Assembly: GCA_021815405.1 (NCBI GenBank)
Contig: JAKAGV010000019.1
Coordinates: forward strand, 1 to 64,000
DNA from: Bacteroidota bacterium
Lineage (GTDB): Bacteria; Bacteroidota; Ignavibacteria; Ignavibacteriales; Ignavibacteriaceae
Direction: 5' to 3'
DNA length: 64,000 nt
Shown one piece after another: positions 20,252 through 31,304 of the stretch. The first letter of the stretch is position 1. Each line of letters begins with the position of its first letter. Made by a program: the position numbers and the translations under genes. The notes beneath the pieces are model-generated. The model worked only from the letters and a program-made list of their open reading frames with translations. It ran no database searches and had not been told where the DNA came from.

Positions 20252-20797
20252 AAATTGATTTGAAGTAATTCGTTTCCAGAATCAGCATCAATGGTTTTAT
20301 GTTGATTTATTTGAGAATACCATGCCGAAGCTTTTATCCCGAAAATTCATCTTTAAAAAATCAGAATACAGAAATTGCAAGGTTAGCCATAAAAATTCTT
20401 ATTGCTAAATGATAATAAAACTTCTTAAGATTTTAGTTTAGACATCAGTATTCCAAGTAGTTGTAGGCTTCTACTCGTTTTTCTATCCGGTATCTTGATT
20501 GGAATTTCGTAACTATCAAGATGAAATTCTAATCCTTCTTGATAATAATTACGAAGTATTATTAACTTTTACTAAAAATATTTTTCCGAAGCCGAAAAGA
20601 AATCATATATCAGAAGTCAGAGGCAGCTTCTGATATCTGGTTTCTGACTTCTTAACAATGTTTCCTGAATTAAATCTATTATTGTTTCTGGCAGAATCCA
20701 CATCACTTTTAAATTCGATAGTTTTTATTATTTATTTTATGCAATTTACAGAGCACTAATAATTACTAATTACTTAATACTATTTTAGGAGAGAGTT

Positions 20798-21391
20798 ATG
20801 AAACAAAACAAACTTTGTGTGAGTCTCGTTCTTCTATTATCTGCATTGTTGTTTTTCACCGTTACTTCAACAGCACAGATGCAGAAGGCAAAGAAACCGC
20901 GGTTGAGCTTAAAGGCAGGAGTATATCAGAGAATCGGTGTTGATACGGACATAAATATTTCTTACAGCAGACCCGGAGTTAAAGGAAGAAAGATTTGGGG
21001 CGGTTTGGTACCGTATGGATTAGCGCCGGGAACTAAAGAATCGAAAGACAAGCCTTTCCCCTGGCGAGGCGGAGCCAACGAATGCACTACAATAGATTTC
21101 AGTAAAGATGTTACAATCGATGGTCATAAACTTCCGGCAGGAAAATACAGCATGGATTTTATACCTGAACCGAATGAGTGGACAGTAATATTTAATAAGG
21201 ATACTACTATTTGGGGCAGCTTTTTATATAATGAAAAAGATGATGCGCTTCGAATTAAAGTTAAACCGGTTGCAGCTCCTTTCCAGGAATGGCTTTCCTA
21301 CGGTTTCGATGATCTGAATGGATATTCATGCACTGCATACCTTTGGTGGGAAAAGTTAAAAGTACCTTTTAAAATATCAACGACAGACTAA
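20798..21391 (+). CDS. DUF2911 domain-containing protein
   Basis: Signal peptide; 'DINISYSRPGVKGRKIWGGLVPYGLAPGTKESKDKPFPWRGGANECTTIDFSKDVTIDGHKLPAGKYSM'. Confidence 0.88.
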   Translation: MKQNKLCVSLVLLLSALLFFTVTSTAQMQKAKKPRLSLKAGVYQRIGVDTDINISYSRPGVKGRKIWGGLVPYGLAPGTKESKDKPFPWRGGANECTTIDFSKDVTIDGHKLPAGKYSMDFIPEPNEWTVIFNKDTTIWGSFLYNEKDDALRIKVKPVAAPFQEWLSYGFDDLNGYSCTAYLWWEKLKVPFKISTTD

Positions 21392-21396
21392 GTTCC

Positions 21397-21432
21397 GGCT
21401 TTAGCTTCATATTTTTTTATGCAGCTAAAGCC
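21397..21432 (+). terminator. Hairpin downstream of the DUF2911 gene
   Basis: GGCTTTAGCT..AGCTAAAGCC perfect 10-bp arms, just after the stop. Confidence 0.7.
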
Positions 21433-21891
21433 ATTCATTTTATCCGGTATTTATATGGTTGATGATATCAACGGTAATTAATGAAATCCTTATAATTATA
21501 TTAGATTGCTAAAAACAACAATTCAAAACTCCTAACGGCAATTGATTTCATAATAAGTACAGCATAAAAGGAGATTATAAATAAATTATTTTTATAGTAC
21601 TTCCCATTGGAGATATATCCGATAACAAGTATTGAAGCGGCAAATAAACATTAGAACACTAACCAAAGGATATCATTTATATTGATCTGTTAAGATCAGT
21701 TTAATCAATATTTACCTGCCTATGGTACAGATACAAGTGTGATATTTCTTTCATCCTCACCTAGCTTTAATATTTTCATTTAAACTTTCTTCTCCGGTTT
21801 CTTAATTTAACAAGTATAAAATTTTTCTTTTTGATGAAAGAGTTTTTCAGAGATAACATCTTTTATAAATAAATCTATACAAGGGTTCAGC

Positions 21892-23877
21892 ATGAAACCA
21901 ATTATTGCAATTAATTTTGTTTTATATTTATTTTTCTCTTGCTTCACTGCCTTCCCGCAGACTTCCAAACAGCCATTTCAGTTAGAAGATTTACGAAAAC
22001 TAGTAAACATTTCCGATCCAGCAATCTCTCCAGACGGGAATAGAATTGCATTCATTGTTTCGAAACCGGATTGGGAAAAGGATAAGGCTGTTCAAAATAT
22101 TGATCTTATCAATTCCGATGGTTCTTCTCTTCGAACAATTACTTATAAGCGAAAAGGGATCTCAAATCTTAACTGGTCGCCGGATGGTAATAGTCTCGGC
22201 TTTGTTGCAAAAGATTCGGAAACAAAAAAACCGCAAATATTTATTATGCCGATGAACGGAGGAGATCCGGTATGCATTACAGATTCAAAAACAGGAATTA
22301 AAGAATTTACCTGGAGTCCGGATGGTAAAACTATCGCTTATGCAGCACAAGATACTGTCCCCAATCCAAAAGAAATTGAACATCACGAAGATGCTTTTAA
22401 AGTAAACGATAATAATTTTTTAGTGCGAGCAGAACTTCAGCCATGGCACTTATGGATAGTTCCTTCATCCGGAGGAAAAGCAAAACAATTAATAAAAGGT
22501 AAGCAAAGTCTTTGTACGGATCAGGAAACAATTTCACCTCTTGTGTGGAGTAAGGATGGAAGCTCAATACTCTTTCAGCTTTTCCCGGATGTTTGGGAAG
22601 GAAATGGCTGGCATTGCGTAATTGGGAAAGTTGATACAAATGGCGGAGGCATCGATACAGTCATAAAGGAACAAGGCTCCGGCAGTCCTTCGTTTGCACC
22701 GGAGACAAATATGCTTGCGTTTATGCGCCCGCGTAATGGCGATCAGAATAATGGTAATGCGGTTTATATCCGTATAGGAAATAAAATTGTTGATGCAACA
22801 GCGGAGCTTGCACGAAACATAAATTCATACGTTTGGATGCCGGACGGCAAGTCGCTTTTGCTAACCGGAGAAAAAGGAACTCGCTCCGTTATTTTGAGTC
22901 AGCCGGTAAACGGAAAAGCATCCGTGCTTAATTTTGGAGAGGTAAACTGTTCAAGTAAGCCCAGCGTATCCAAAAACGGAACAATTGCTTTCATAGGTAA
23001 TACTGCCTCTCATCCAGCAGAGCTTTATGTTCTTGATAAAGAAGGCAAAGCGCCTGTACGTCTTACCGATTTAAATAGTTTTGTTGATAGTCTTGATCTA
23101 AGTAAATCGGAAGGTATTACTTGGAATGGTCCCGATGGTTTTAAAGAAGACGGTGTTCTCAATTATCCTGTTAATTATGTAGCGGGTAAAAACTATCCTC
23201 TGGTAATGGTAATTCACGGCGGACCTGAAGGTGCATCTACTGTGGAATTTTCTTCTCTAATACAACTTCTTGCTGCAAAAGGATTCTTTGTCTTCCAGCC
23301 GAATTATCGTGGAAGTACAAACCTTGGAGATAAATATCAGCATGCAATTTTCAGAAACACCGGCAAAGGACCCGGTGAGGATGTAATGGCTGGTTTAAAC
23401 AAAGTTGAAAAGTTAGTTAAAGTCGATACTAGCCGCATCGGAATTTCGGGATGGTCATACGGCGGATATATGACTTCATGGTTAAACGGATATTATCCAG
23501 ATAAATGGAAAGCCGCTGTTGAAGGCGCTGCACTCAACGACTGGGTTATGGATTATACAATATCTTATTATCAGACCGGCGATCTTTACTTTTTCGGAGG
23601 TTCACCATGGACAAAGGAATATTGGAACATCTGGCGAGATCAATCTCCAATTGTTTATGCAAGAAATGTGAAGGCTCCAACTTTAATTATGGGAGATGTA
23701 GGTGATTCCAATGTTCCGCTTGTTAACAGCTATGAAATGTATCATGCATTAAAGGACAACGGAGTGCATGTAGAGTTTTATGCATATCCTGCAGACACGC
23801 ATTTCCCAGGTGATATTGTAAGAACGACAGACGTCTTTAGGCGATGGGTAAATTGGATGGTTAAATATCTTAAATAA
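21892..23877 (+). CDS. S9 family prolyl oligopeptidase
   Basis: WD40-like beta-propeller repeats; 'GISGWSYGGYMTSW' nucleophile; 'HGGPEGAS'. Confidence 0.93.
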   Translation: MKPIIAINFVLYLFFSCFTAFPQTSKQPFQLEDLRKLVNISDPAISPDGNRIAFIVSKPDWEKDKAVQNIDLINSDGSSLRTITYKRKGISNLNWSPDGNSLGFVAKDSETKKPQIFIMPMNGGDPVCITDSKTGIKEFTWSPDGKTIAYAAQDTVPNPKEIEHHEDAFKVNDNNFLVRAELQPWHLWIVPSSGGKAKQLIKGKQSLCTDQETISPLVWSKDGSSILFQLFPDVWEGNGWHCVIGKVDTNGGGIDTVIKEQGSGSPSFAPETNMLAFMRPRNGDQNNGNAVYIRIGNKIVDATAELARNINSYVWMPDGKSLLLTGEKGTRSVILSQPVNGKASVLNFGEVNCSSKPSVSKNGTIAFIGNTASHPAELYVLDKEGKAPVRLTDLNSFVDSLDLSKSEGITWNGPDGFKEDGVLNYPVNYVAGKNYPLVMVIHGGPEGASTVEFSSLIQLLAAKGFFVFQPNYRGSTNLGDKYQHAIFRNTGKGPGEDVMAGLNKVEKLVKVDTSRIGISGWSYGGYMTSWLNGYYPDKWKAAVEGAALNDWVMDYTISYYQTGDLYFFGGSPWTKEYWNIWRDQSPIVYARNVKAPTLIMGDVGDSNVPLVNSYEMYHALKDNGVHVEFYAYPADTHFPGDIVRTTDVFRRWVNWMVKYLK

Positions 23878-23891
23878 AATTTTAATTAATT

Positions 23892-24902
23892 ATGATTTAT
23901 GAAGAAATAAGAATTAGCTTTGAAGAACTAAAATCCCAGTTCAAGCGCGTATTACTAAAGGAAAGATTTATTGAAGAGCAAGCAGGGCTTCTCTCGCAGG
24001 TCTTTGCGGAAAATAATTTGTCCGGAAAAGAATCTCACGGATTAAATCGCTTTCCCGGATTTATAGATTCCGTTAGAAAAGGTTTTGTAAAGAAGAATGT
24101 TGAGCCTGAAAAAATTTCAGGCTTAAATGCCGTTGAACAATGGGATGGTAAGTCAGGCGCTGGTCCAGTAAATGCCATACTTTGCACTGAAAGAGCAATT
24201 GAGCTTGCAAAAGAATTCGGATTAGGCTGCGTCGCTTTAAGAAATACAAATCATTGGATGTGCGGCGGAACTTACGGCTGGAAAGCCGCTGAAGCAGGTT
24301 TTGCATTAATAAGCTGGACAAATGCGATACCATTAATGCCGCCATGGGGAAGCGATGAACCAAAGCTTGGAAATAATCCGCTTGTTATTGCAATCCCGCG
24401 GGAAGAGGGACATATTGTTTTAGATATTGCAATGACGCAATATTCTTACGGGCAGCTTGAAATGCTTAAGCTTAGAAATAATAACACAGAATTTGATGCA
24501 GGCTTCGACAGCCAAGGGCACTTAACAAAAGATCCTTTGGAAGTAATTAAAACGAAAAGAGCGCTGCCGATAGGATTGTGGAAAGGTTCGGGCTTGTCGC
24601 TCGTACTTGATCTTTTAGCTGCTATGTTATCAGGAGGAAATTCAGCATATCAAATCGGTGCGCAGAATGTCGAAACAAATGTTTCGCAAATTTTCATTGC
24701 TTTCGATATTTCTTCGCCAGAGATTAAAGAACATGCACTCAAAATTATAAATGGAACTATTGAAGACTTGCATTCAAGTAAGCAAATTGACAGCAGTATG
24801 ATTTACTATCCAGGCGAAACTTCCGGCAGAAAAAGAAAAGAATATTTGAAGGATGGAATTCCGCTGAATCCGACTCAATGGAAACAGCTTCTGGAAATGT
24901 AA
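23892..24902 (+). CDS. Ldh-family oxidoreductase, probable 3-dehydro-L-gulonate 2-dehydrogenase
   Basis: 'SGKESHGLNRFPGFIDSVRKG', 'VALRNTNHWMCGGTYGWKAAEAGFALISWTNA', 'PWGSDEPKLGNNPLVIAIP'. Confidence 0.87.
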   Translation: MIYEEIRISFEELKSQFKRVLLKERFIEEQAGLLSQVFAENNLSGKESHGLNRFPGFIDSVRKGFVKKNVEPEKISGLNAVEQWDGKSGAGPVNAILCTERAIELAKEFGLGCVALRNTNHWMCGGTYGWKAAEAGFALISWTNAIPLMPPWGSDEPKLGNNPLVIAIPREEGHIVLDIAMTQYSYGQLEMLKLRNNNTEFDAGFDSQGHLTKDPLEVIKTKRALPIGLWKGSGLSLVLDLLAAMLSGGNSAYQIGAQNVETNVSQIFIAFDISSPEIKEHALKIINGTIEDLHSSKQIDSSMIYYPGETSGRKRKEYLKDGIPLNPTQWKQLLEM

Positions 24903-24905
24903 AAG

Positions 24906-25874
24906 CTACGTTTTTTCTGCAGTCGGTTCAATCTTTTCTATTTCATGAAACCTGCTCATATCAACTGCAGTAATTCCTTGAACGGATTCAGAATATATAT
25001 TCACGAACTTGGAGTTCCAGATTATTTCCTCAGCAGTATAAGAGCTTCTTGAATGTACGGATTGAGAGAATGTATCATCAAACGCCTTTATTAGAATTAA
25101 AAATTCTGCCCCGGATTGCCTCAGTTTTTCACCGGTCATTCCTTTCAGCGGGCTTTCTTCAGTTATCGGATGGACTATCGTCCAAGTAAGTGGAAAGAAA
25201 TTAATTTTATCCCTTTCAAGCGGAAGCTCATAATAGCTCCTGAGTGCTTTTCCGTCATTGCTGTATTTCATTGTTAACACAACCAGAACTTCAGTATCAA
25301 TTAATTGATTCTTTCTAGCGTTTGCTATCCTGAATTCAAATGCAGTAGTATCTTTGTAAGGAGCTATAACCGCTTCTTTGCTGTAAAGTATTTTTGCATT
25401 CGGTCGTGAGAACCTTCCATATAAAAGTCCGGTTGCAAGAGCAAAACCAAGCAGCCCGGTCATTGATTCAACTAATGAAATCATACTTGTTAAAAATCCT
25501 TCGGGATGAATAACACCGTAGCCGACAGTAGTAATTGTTTGCCCGCTGAAAAAAAATGCATCAAAAAATTTTTCGAGTGTTGTAGTTCCAGTTATACCTC
25601 CGAGGTGTTCAACTCCGGCTAGCATATAAAGTGAAGCAAAAAATAAATTAACTACAATGTATGATAGCAGAACTACAAGATTAAACCTGATCCATGACAT
25701 TTCTAGAAGTGAATGATAGAAGCTTAACGATTCGAAGAAAGGCAGTCCTCGCCGTTCAACATTGAACGAGCCGTTCTTATTAATAAGCCTTCTGCTCTGC
25801 CCGGATATTTTAGATCCGAAACCGAGGTCTTTAAATTCTTCTTCTTTAATTGATGAATCGATTTTGTTTTTCAT
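24906..25874 (-). CDS. Prokaryotic inward-rectifier potassium channel (KirBac-like)
   Basis: Selectivity filter 'TITTVGYG'; Kir C-terminal domain 'FEFRIANARKNQLIDTEVLVVLTM'. Confidence 0.9.
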   Translation of the reverse strand: MKNKIDSSIKEEEFKDLGFGSKISGQSRRLINKNGSFNVERRGLPFFESLSFYHSLLEMSWIRFNLVVLLSYIVVNLFFASLYMLAGVEHLGGITGTTTLEKFFDAFFFSGQTITTVGYGVIHPEGFLTSMISLVESMTGLLGFALATGLLYGRFSRPNAKILYSKEAVIAPYKDTTAFEFRIANARKNQLIDTEVLVVLTMKYSNDGKALRSYYELPLERDKINFFPLTWTIVHPITEESPLKGMTGEKLRQSGAEFLILIKAFDDTFSQSVHSRSSYTAEEIIWNSKFVNIYSESVQGITAVDMSRFHEIEKIEPTAEKT

Positions 25875-25884
25875 GTAAGAGGGA

Positions 25885-28317
25885 TTAAAGCGATCTTAAA
25901 ATCGTTTCAAGCTGCTCGTCATTTTCAACAAGAACAGTTCGAGCTTTGCTTCCATCGTTTGGTCCTACTATTCCTGCTTCTTCCAGTTGATCTACAATTC
26001 TTGCCGCGCGAGAATATCCAAGTTTTAATCTTCTTTGAAGAAGAGATACGGAGCCCTGCTGATGGCGGACAATAACTCTTGCAGCATCTTCGAACATTGG
26101 ATCTAAATCTGTCAAAAATCCGGATGAAGAATCTTTCTTCTTATCATATAATGAAGGAAGGAAGTAAGGCTTTGAATAACCAGGCTGCCGCGAGATATAA
26201 TCAGTCAGTCTTTCAACTTCTTCCGTCGAAATGAAAGCATTTTGAATTCTAATTGGCTTAGGAGAGCCCGAAGGAAGGAAAAGCATATCGCCGCGACCAA
26301 GAAGCTGCTCGGCACCGTTCATATCGAGAATAGTGCGTGAGTCAATTTTAGTTGCAACCTGATAGGCAACCCTTGCACTAAAGTTTGCCTTGATAACACC
26401 GGTAATTACATTAACCGATGGTCTCTGCGTTGCAAGTACAAGGTGAATGCCGACCGCTCTGGCAAGCTGTGCAAGGCGTGCAATAGGTTCTTCAACTTCT
26501 TTACCGGCAGTAATCATCAAATCAGCAAGTTCATCGATAATAACAATCAGATAAGGGACAGGGTGATGCTTAATCTCATCGGTATCTTTAGGTCTTCTTT
26601 TAGGATCGAGTACTTTAGAATTGTAATCCACAATATTTCTAACACCGGCTTTTGCAAGCTTGTCGTAACGCTTCTCCATTTCGTACTCAACTGCTTTAAG
26701 AAGAATAACTGCGTTTTGTGGATTCGTAATTATTTCTTCTTCAAGATCGGGGGAGACTGCAAGATAATGACGTCGCAGTTTGTTGTAAAAAGATAATTCA
26801 ATCTTCTTCGGATCAATCATTATCAACTTTACTTCGTTTGGCTGCTTTGAGTAAAGCAGGCTTGCAATAATCATGTTGATACCGACACTTTTACCGGAAC
26901 CAGTAGAACCGGCAATCAGCAGATGCGGCATTTTCGAAAGATCGGTAACGTAAACGTCGCCGTTAATAGTTTTGCCAAGTGCGATTGGAAGTTCAACTTT
27001 GGATTCGGAGATTTGACCAAGAACAGAACGAGCATTTACAAGCGATGCTTCTGCATTTGGTATCTCAACACCAATCGCACTTTTGCCGGGAATAGGTGCG
27101 ATAATTCTTATTCCTCTCGCCGCAAGAGCAAGTGCGATATCATGCTCAAGCCCGACAATGCGACTTATCTTTACGCCCGGGGCAGGAACAATTTCATATA
27201 ACGTAACCACCGGACCTGGAGTTACGGAAATATCCTGAATGTCAATATCAAACAGCTTTAATTTTTCTTTAAGAAGCTCTGCATTTTTCTTTAGTTCTTC
27301 TTCTGCAACTTTGAAATCTTCTTTCGGTATCGGTTCAAGAAGCTCTAAGCCTGGCTTCTTATAATTTATCTGCTCTTCCCATTGGTTTGGCAATGCTAAT
27401 TCTTTTTCCCTGTCAATTTCTTTAGAAGAAATCTCACCGGTTTTTTCAAGATCAACTTTCTTTGTCTCTTCATTCTGGATTTTATTAATCTCTTCTTTTT
27501 TCGGCACTTCATCTTTTCTAATAATTCTAATCCGGGTCTGTTCTTCAGCTTCAGACTCCATAAGCTCTGCAGCAGTAGCAGCCGCAGCTTCTTCTTTGCC
27601 GAAAAGTTTTTTCTTCTTTTTCTTTTCTCCGCTTAATTCCTTTATCTTTTTAAGATTTTCTTTGCTCTCTTCTTTTACTTCAACCGGTTCTTCAGCTTCT
27701 TTTTCTGAAGAGCCTGCAAATAAATTCTGGAAGAAATTAATTATGGATTCAAGCTTTACATCGAAAGCGACAATAAGAAGAATCAAAGTTAATGTAAGCA
27801 GCAAAAGAATACTGCCGACACCGCCGACAAGCCTGCTTAAAAAACTTCCAAGATAATCTCCAATCGAGCCGGACAACTCGTAAATGCCGCCAAAAACCTG
27901 GTAATGCATTCGTAATACACCGAAGAAAGTTGAAAGTATAAATCCGGCAAGCAATAAGAAGTTGGAGATATTAATCAATTTTCTAATGGTGATTTTTTTT
28001 AATGCAGCAAAGCCCCAAACGAAAAGCAGAATTGGAAAGATAATTGAAAAAATGCCGAGAGTAGAATTGATGAAGAAGTCTGAAAGATATGCGCCAAATA
28101 CACCAAGCCAATTCCTCATATCGGCAGGCTGATTTAAAATGTTGTTTGCACCAAGATTTGCTTTATCGAATCTGGAATATGAAACAATGCTCAGCAGAAT
28201 ACAAACAGAAAAAAGCATAAGGAGGATACCAAGAATGCTTTTTTTCTTGCCGGAAACCAACGAGGACTTGCTTTCTCCATTTGCGGATTTATTTGACTTT
28301 ACCTTCTTCTTAGCCAT
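25885..28317 (-). CDS. ftsK: DNA translocase FtsK/SpoIIIE
   Basis: N-terminal TM segments; 'LLIAGSTGSGKSVGINMIIASLLYS'; gamma winged helix at the C-terminus. Confidence 0.96.
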   Translation of the reverse strand: MAKKKVKSNKSANGESKSSLVSGKKKSILGILLMLFSVCILLSIVSYSRFDKANLGANNILNQPADMRNWLGVFGAYLSDFFINSTLGIFSIIFPILLFVWGFAALKKITIRKLINISNFLLLAGFILSTFFGVLRMHYQVFGGIYELSGSIGDYLGSFLSRLVGGVGSILLLLTLTLILLIVAFDVKLESIINFFQNLFAGSSEKEAEEPVEVKEESKENLKKIKELSGEKKKKKKLFGKEEAAAATAAELMESEAEEQTRIRIIRKDEVPKKEEINKIQNEETKKVDLEKTGEISSKEIDREKELALPNQWEEQINYKKPGLELLEPIPKEDFKVAEEELKKNAELLKEKLKLFDIDIQDISVTPGPVVTLYEIVPAPGVKISRIVGLEHDIALALAARGIRIIAPIPGKSAIGVEIPNAEASLVNARSVLGQISESKVELPIALGKTINGDVYVTDLSKMPHLLIAGSTGSGKSVGINMIIASLLYSKQPNEVKLIMIDPKKIELSFYNKLRRHYLAVSPDLEEEIITNPQNAVILLKAVEYEMEKRYDKLAKAGVRNIVDYNSKVLDPKRRPKDTDEIKHHPVPYLIVIIDELADLMITAGKEVEEPIARLAQLARAVGIHLVLATQRPSVNVITGVIKANFSARVAYQVATKIDSRTILDMNGAEQLLGRGDMLFLPSGSPKPIRIQNAFISTEEVERLTDYISRQPGYSKPYFLPSLYDKKKDSSSGFLTDLDPMFEDAARVIVRHQQGSVSLLQRRLKLGYSRAARIVDQLEEAGIVGPNDGSKARTVLVENDEQLETILRSL

Positions 28318-28566
28318 ACTTTATACTCTTGAACAAATTCAATAGGTCGATTGACAAATATAATTCTTTTTTCCAAAAATACTTCCATTATTTTAAAAGT
28401 GAATTCAGAAGGCTTAAAAAATGTAGATGAATTCGAAATGCAATTATGCCCTTAGTCTTGCTTGATCATACAAATGCAGGTTTTTTAAACTAAATTCAGA
28501 AAAAGGTAGATCTGACTCCGGTTTAAATATTTTTATATACTATTAAAATTAAGATTTGTAAAAATA

Positions 28567-29337
28567 CTAATCCGGCTGCACTTCTTCACTGCTGCCGGGG
28601 ACAGCCATTTGTTCTACTTGAAGAAGTTTTAAAACATTGCCTGTTAAATAAGGGATAGCTTCGGTGCTGTTAAGCTTGCTTGCGTATTTTATATCTTCTT
28701 CGAATCCGTTTTCAATTAGAATCTTTCCGTGCTCGGTCTCTTTCATCATTTTAAAAATACTTTTACCGAAAGACTTACTTAAAGCACGGCTGGCAATAGC
28801 AGAATCAGTCAGCGCAATATTATCATTAAACTTTTCTATTTCCGAAATCAATTTACCGGCACAGACTGAATCTTCCATAGAAAAAGTATTGGATCTTCCC
28901 GCACAAACTATCTCAACGTCCTTATTTAACTCTGCAAGATGTTTTGCAAGCGCAGAAACATTTATAAAAGCGCAGATGAATAGGTCCGCTGAAAATTTAG
29001 CCTTTGCTATAGCTTTTGTTCCGTTCGTTGTATAAAGGATAACTGATTTTCCAGAGACGATTTCCTCGGAATATTCGAAGGGAGAATTTCCTAATGCAAA
29101 ACCCTCAATTTTTTTAGTATTACGCTCCCCGCCTAAAAGTGTCTGCCCTCCAAACATTCCACCTGAAACTTTCACAGCAAACTCTACTGTAGCTACCGGA
29201 ATTATTTCCTTCGCATTATTTTGTAAGGCAGTAATTATAGTTGTTGATGCGCGTAGGACATCAATTACAACGGTTGTTTTGCCTGTAAAAAATAATTCAT
29301 CAACACTTAACGGGGTTAAGTGCACATTTATCTTCAT
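28567..29337 (-). CDS. comB: 2-phosphosulfolactate phosphatase family protein
   Basis: 'VVIDVLRASTTIITALQNNAKEIIPV', 'LLGGERNTKKIEGFALGNSPFEY', 'TTNGTKAI'. Confidence 0.9.
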   Translation of the reverse strand: MKINVHLTPLSVDELFFTGKTTVVIDVLRASTTIITALQNNAKEIIPVATVEFAVKVSGGMFGGQTLLGGERNTKKIEGFALGNSPFEYSEEIVSGKSVILYTTNGTKAIAKAKFSADLFICAFINVSALAKHLAELNKDVEIVCAGRSNTFSMEDSVCAGKLISEIEKFNDNIALTDSAIASRALSKSFGKSIFKMMKETEHGKILIENGFEEDIKYASKLNSTEAIPYLTGNVLKLLQVEQMAVPGSSEEVQPD

Positions 29338-29455
29338 ATATTAAATCAAATTATTATTAAATCTTATCGCAAATTTTCAATTTGCTCGTATCTTAAAAAA
29401 TAAATTCGTTTTTCACTCTTCGAATTAAGAGAAAGATTATTGAGCAATTACAAGA

Positions 29456-30538
29456 TCATTTCTTTACGAAAGGAAGCTTAGTAACCTTTGCAGGAACTTC
29501 TTTACCTCGTATTAAAAAATTGATAATAGAATTTTCAGCAGCATAACTACTATCAACATAACCAAGAGCAATGGGTTTGTCAAGTATCGGGCTCACCGTT
29601 CCGCTTGTAACTATTCCAATTTTTTTCCCGTCACCAGTAAGTTCATATCCATGCCGCGGAAAAGCTTTTTCATCAGACATTAAAGGAGTCAGCTTTCTTT
29701 TAAGTCCTTCCGACTTTATTTTTAATAGAGCATCCTTACCAATAAATTCATCTTTAGATAATTTTGTAATCCATCCTAGCCCGGCTTCAAGAGGATTTGT
29801 TGTTTGATCAATATCATTCCCGTAAAGACAGAAACCCATCTCCAACCTTAAAGTGTCCCTGGCTCCAAGTCCTATCGGTTGAATATTAAATTCTTTTCCA
29901 GCAGCAAAAATTTTATTCCAGATATCTTCGGCAATTTTTTCATCACCTTTGAAATAAATTTCGTAACCAAGCTCTCCGGTGTACCCGGTTCTCGAAACGA
30001 TTGAATCATGACCGGCAATCTTTGCATTAAAGAAATGATAATATTCAAGATTCAGTTCCTTGCTGCAGAGCTTTTGCACAACTTCTTTTGAGTTAGGTCC
30101 TTGAACTGCAAGAAGAGAATATTCGTCGCTCTTGTTCTCCAGCTTAACACCAAAATTATTATTCTCATTCATCCAGTTAAAATCTTTTTCGGTATTCGAT
30201 GCATTTATTACTAGCATGAACTCAGTATCAGATATTTTATAAACGAGAAGATCGTCCACAATTCCACCGGCAGGATAGCACATTGCAGAATATTGTACTC
30301 TTCCGGGAAAAAGCTTTGATGCATCGTTCACGGTTATATGCTGAACAAAATCCAAAGCTTTTTCTCCGGTAACAAACACTTCACCCATATGGGAAACATC
30401 AAAAACACCAACGGAATTTCTTACAGCTTTATGCTCTGTTATAATTGATGAGTATTGTATAGGCATCAAATAGCCGGCAAACTCAACGATTTTGGCGCCG
30501 AGCTTTTCATGTATGTTGTATAAAGTAGTCTTTTTCAT
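29456..30538 (-). CDS. gcvT: Glycine cleavage system aminomethyltransferase
   Basis: 'LYNIHEKLGAKIVEFAGYLMPIQYSSIITEHKAVRNSVGVFDVSHMGEV'. Confidence 0.95.
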   Translation of the reverse strand: MKKTTLYNIHEKLGAKIVEFAGYLMPIQYSSIITEHKAVRNSVGVFDVSHMGEVFVTGEKALDFVQHITVNDASKLFPGRVQYSAMCYPAGGIVDDLLVYKISDTEFMLVINASNTEKDFNWMNENNNFGVKLENKSDEYSLLAVQGPNSKEVVQKLCSKELNLEYYHFFNAKIAGHDSIVSRTGYTGELGYEIYFKGDEKIAEDIWNKIFAAGKEFNIQPIGLGARDTLRLEMGFCLYGNDIDQTTNPLEAGLGWITKLSKDEFIGKDALLKIKSEGLKRKLTPLMSDEKAFPRHGYELTGDGKKIGIVTSGTVSPILDKPIALGYVDSSYAAENSIINFLIRGKEVPAKVTKLPFVKK

Positions 30539-30540
30539 AG

Positions 30541-31188
30541 CTATTTCTTATTAAGCTTGTCCCAGTCTTTTAAGAATTTTTCTAAACCGAGATCGGTTAA
30601 AGGATGAATGAATAATTTGTCGATAACATTGAACGGCATGGTGCAGACATCTGCGCCCATCATTGCAGATTCGACAAGATGAAGCGGATGCCGGATGCTG
30701 GCAACAAGTACCTCAGTCTGGTAATCATAGTTTCTGTAAATCTGAACTATCTGAGAAATTAATTCCATACCGGAAGTGCTAATGTCGTCTAACCTGCCTA
30801 CAAACGGACTGATATAAGTTGCACCCGCTTTAGCCGCAAGTAAAGCTTGCGAAGGTGAGAAGCAAAGTGTTACATTTGTTTTTATTCCCTGGTCGCTTAA
30901 TGATTTTACCGCTTTCAATCCTTCCTTTATCAAAGGAACTTTAACAACTATGTTCTTGTGTATTTTAGAATATTCAACGGCTTCTTTCATGATGCCGTTA
31001 TAATCGGTAGCAATTACTTCCGCACTTACGGGACCATCGACAATTGCAAGTATCTCATCTAAAAGTTTTCTAAAGTCTTTTCCTTCTTTTGAAACGAGTG
31101 AAGGATTTGTAGTCACACCGTCAAGTATACCGAGAGCGGCAGCCTCTTTAATCTCGTTAATGTTTGCTGTATCTATGAAGAACTTCAT
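30541..31188 (-). CDS. Transaldolase / fructose-6-phosphate aldolase family
   Basis: '[36 protein letters not shown]', '[32 protein letters not shown]'. Confidence 0.93.
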   Translation of the reverse strand: MKFFIDTANINEIKEAAALGILDGVTTNPSLVSKEGKDFRKLLDEILAIVDGPVSAEVIATDYNGIMKEAVEYSKIHKNIVVKVPLIKEGLKAVKSLSDQGIKTNVTLCFSPSQALLAAKAGATYISPFVGRLDDISTSGMELISQIVQIYRNYDYQTEVLVASIRHPLHLVESAMMGADVCTMPFNVIDKLFIHPLTDLGLEKFLKDWDKLNKK

Positions 31189-31304
31189 TCTTTTTCCCAG
31201 TTGTTTATTAGTTGATTATTTATTTTCTTGTTACATTATTGTAAAGTTGTTTAATCGCTAAATTGATTTTAACAGTTTAGCAATTTTATCTGCAGCAACT
31301 TTCT

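Noticed and set aside
20252-20797. tRNA or known riboswitch in the long intergenic region
   Set aside because: No cloverleaf or recognisable riboswitch core found by eye; only the competing hairpins could be supported.
31255-31304. Possible small ORF or C-terminal extension (KKVAADKIAKLLKSI) after rng
   Set aside because: Different frame from rng, no start codon support; probably spacer sequence.
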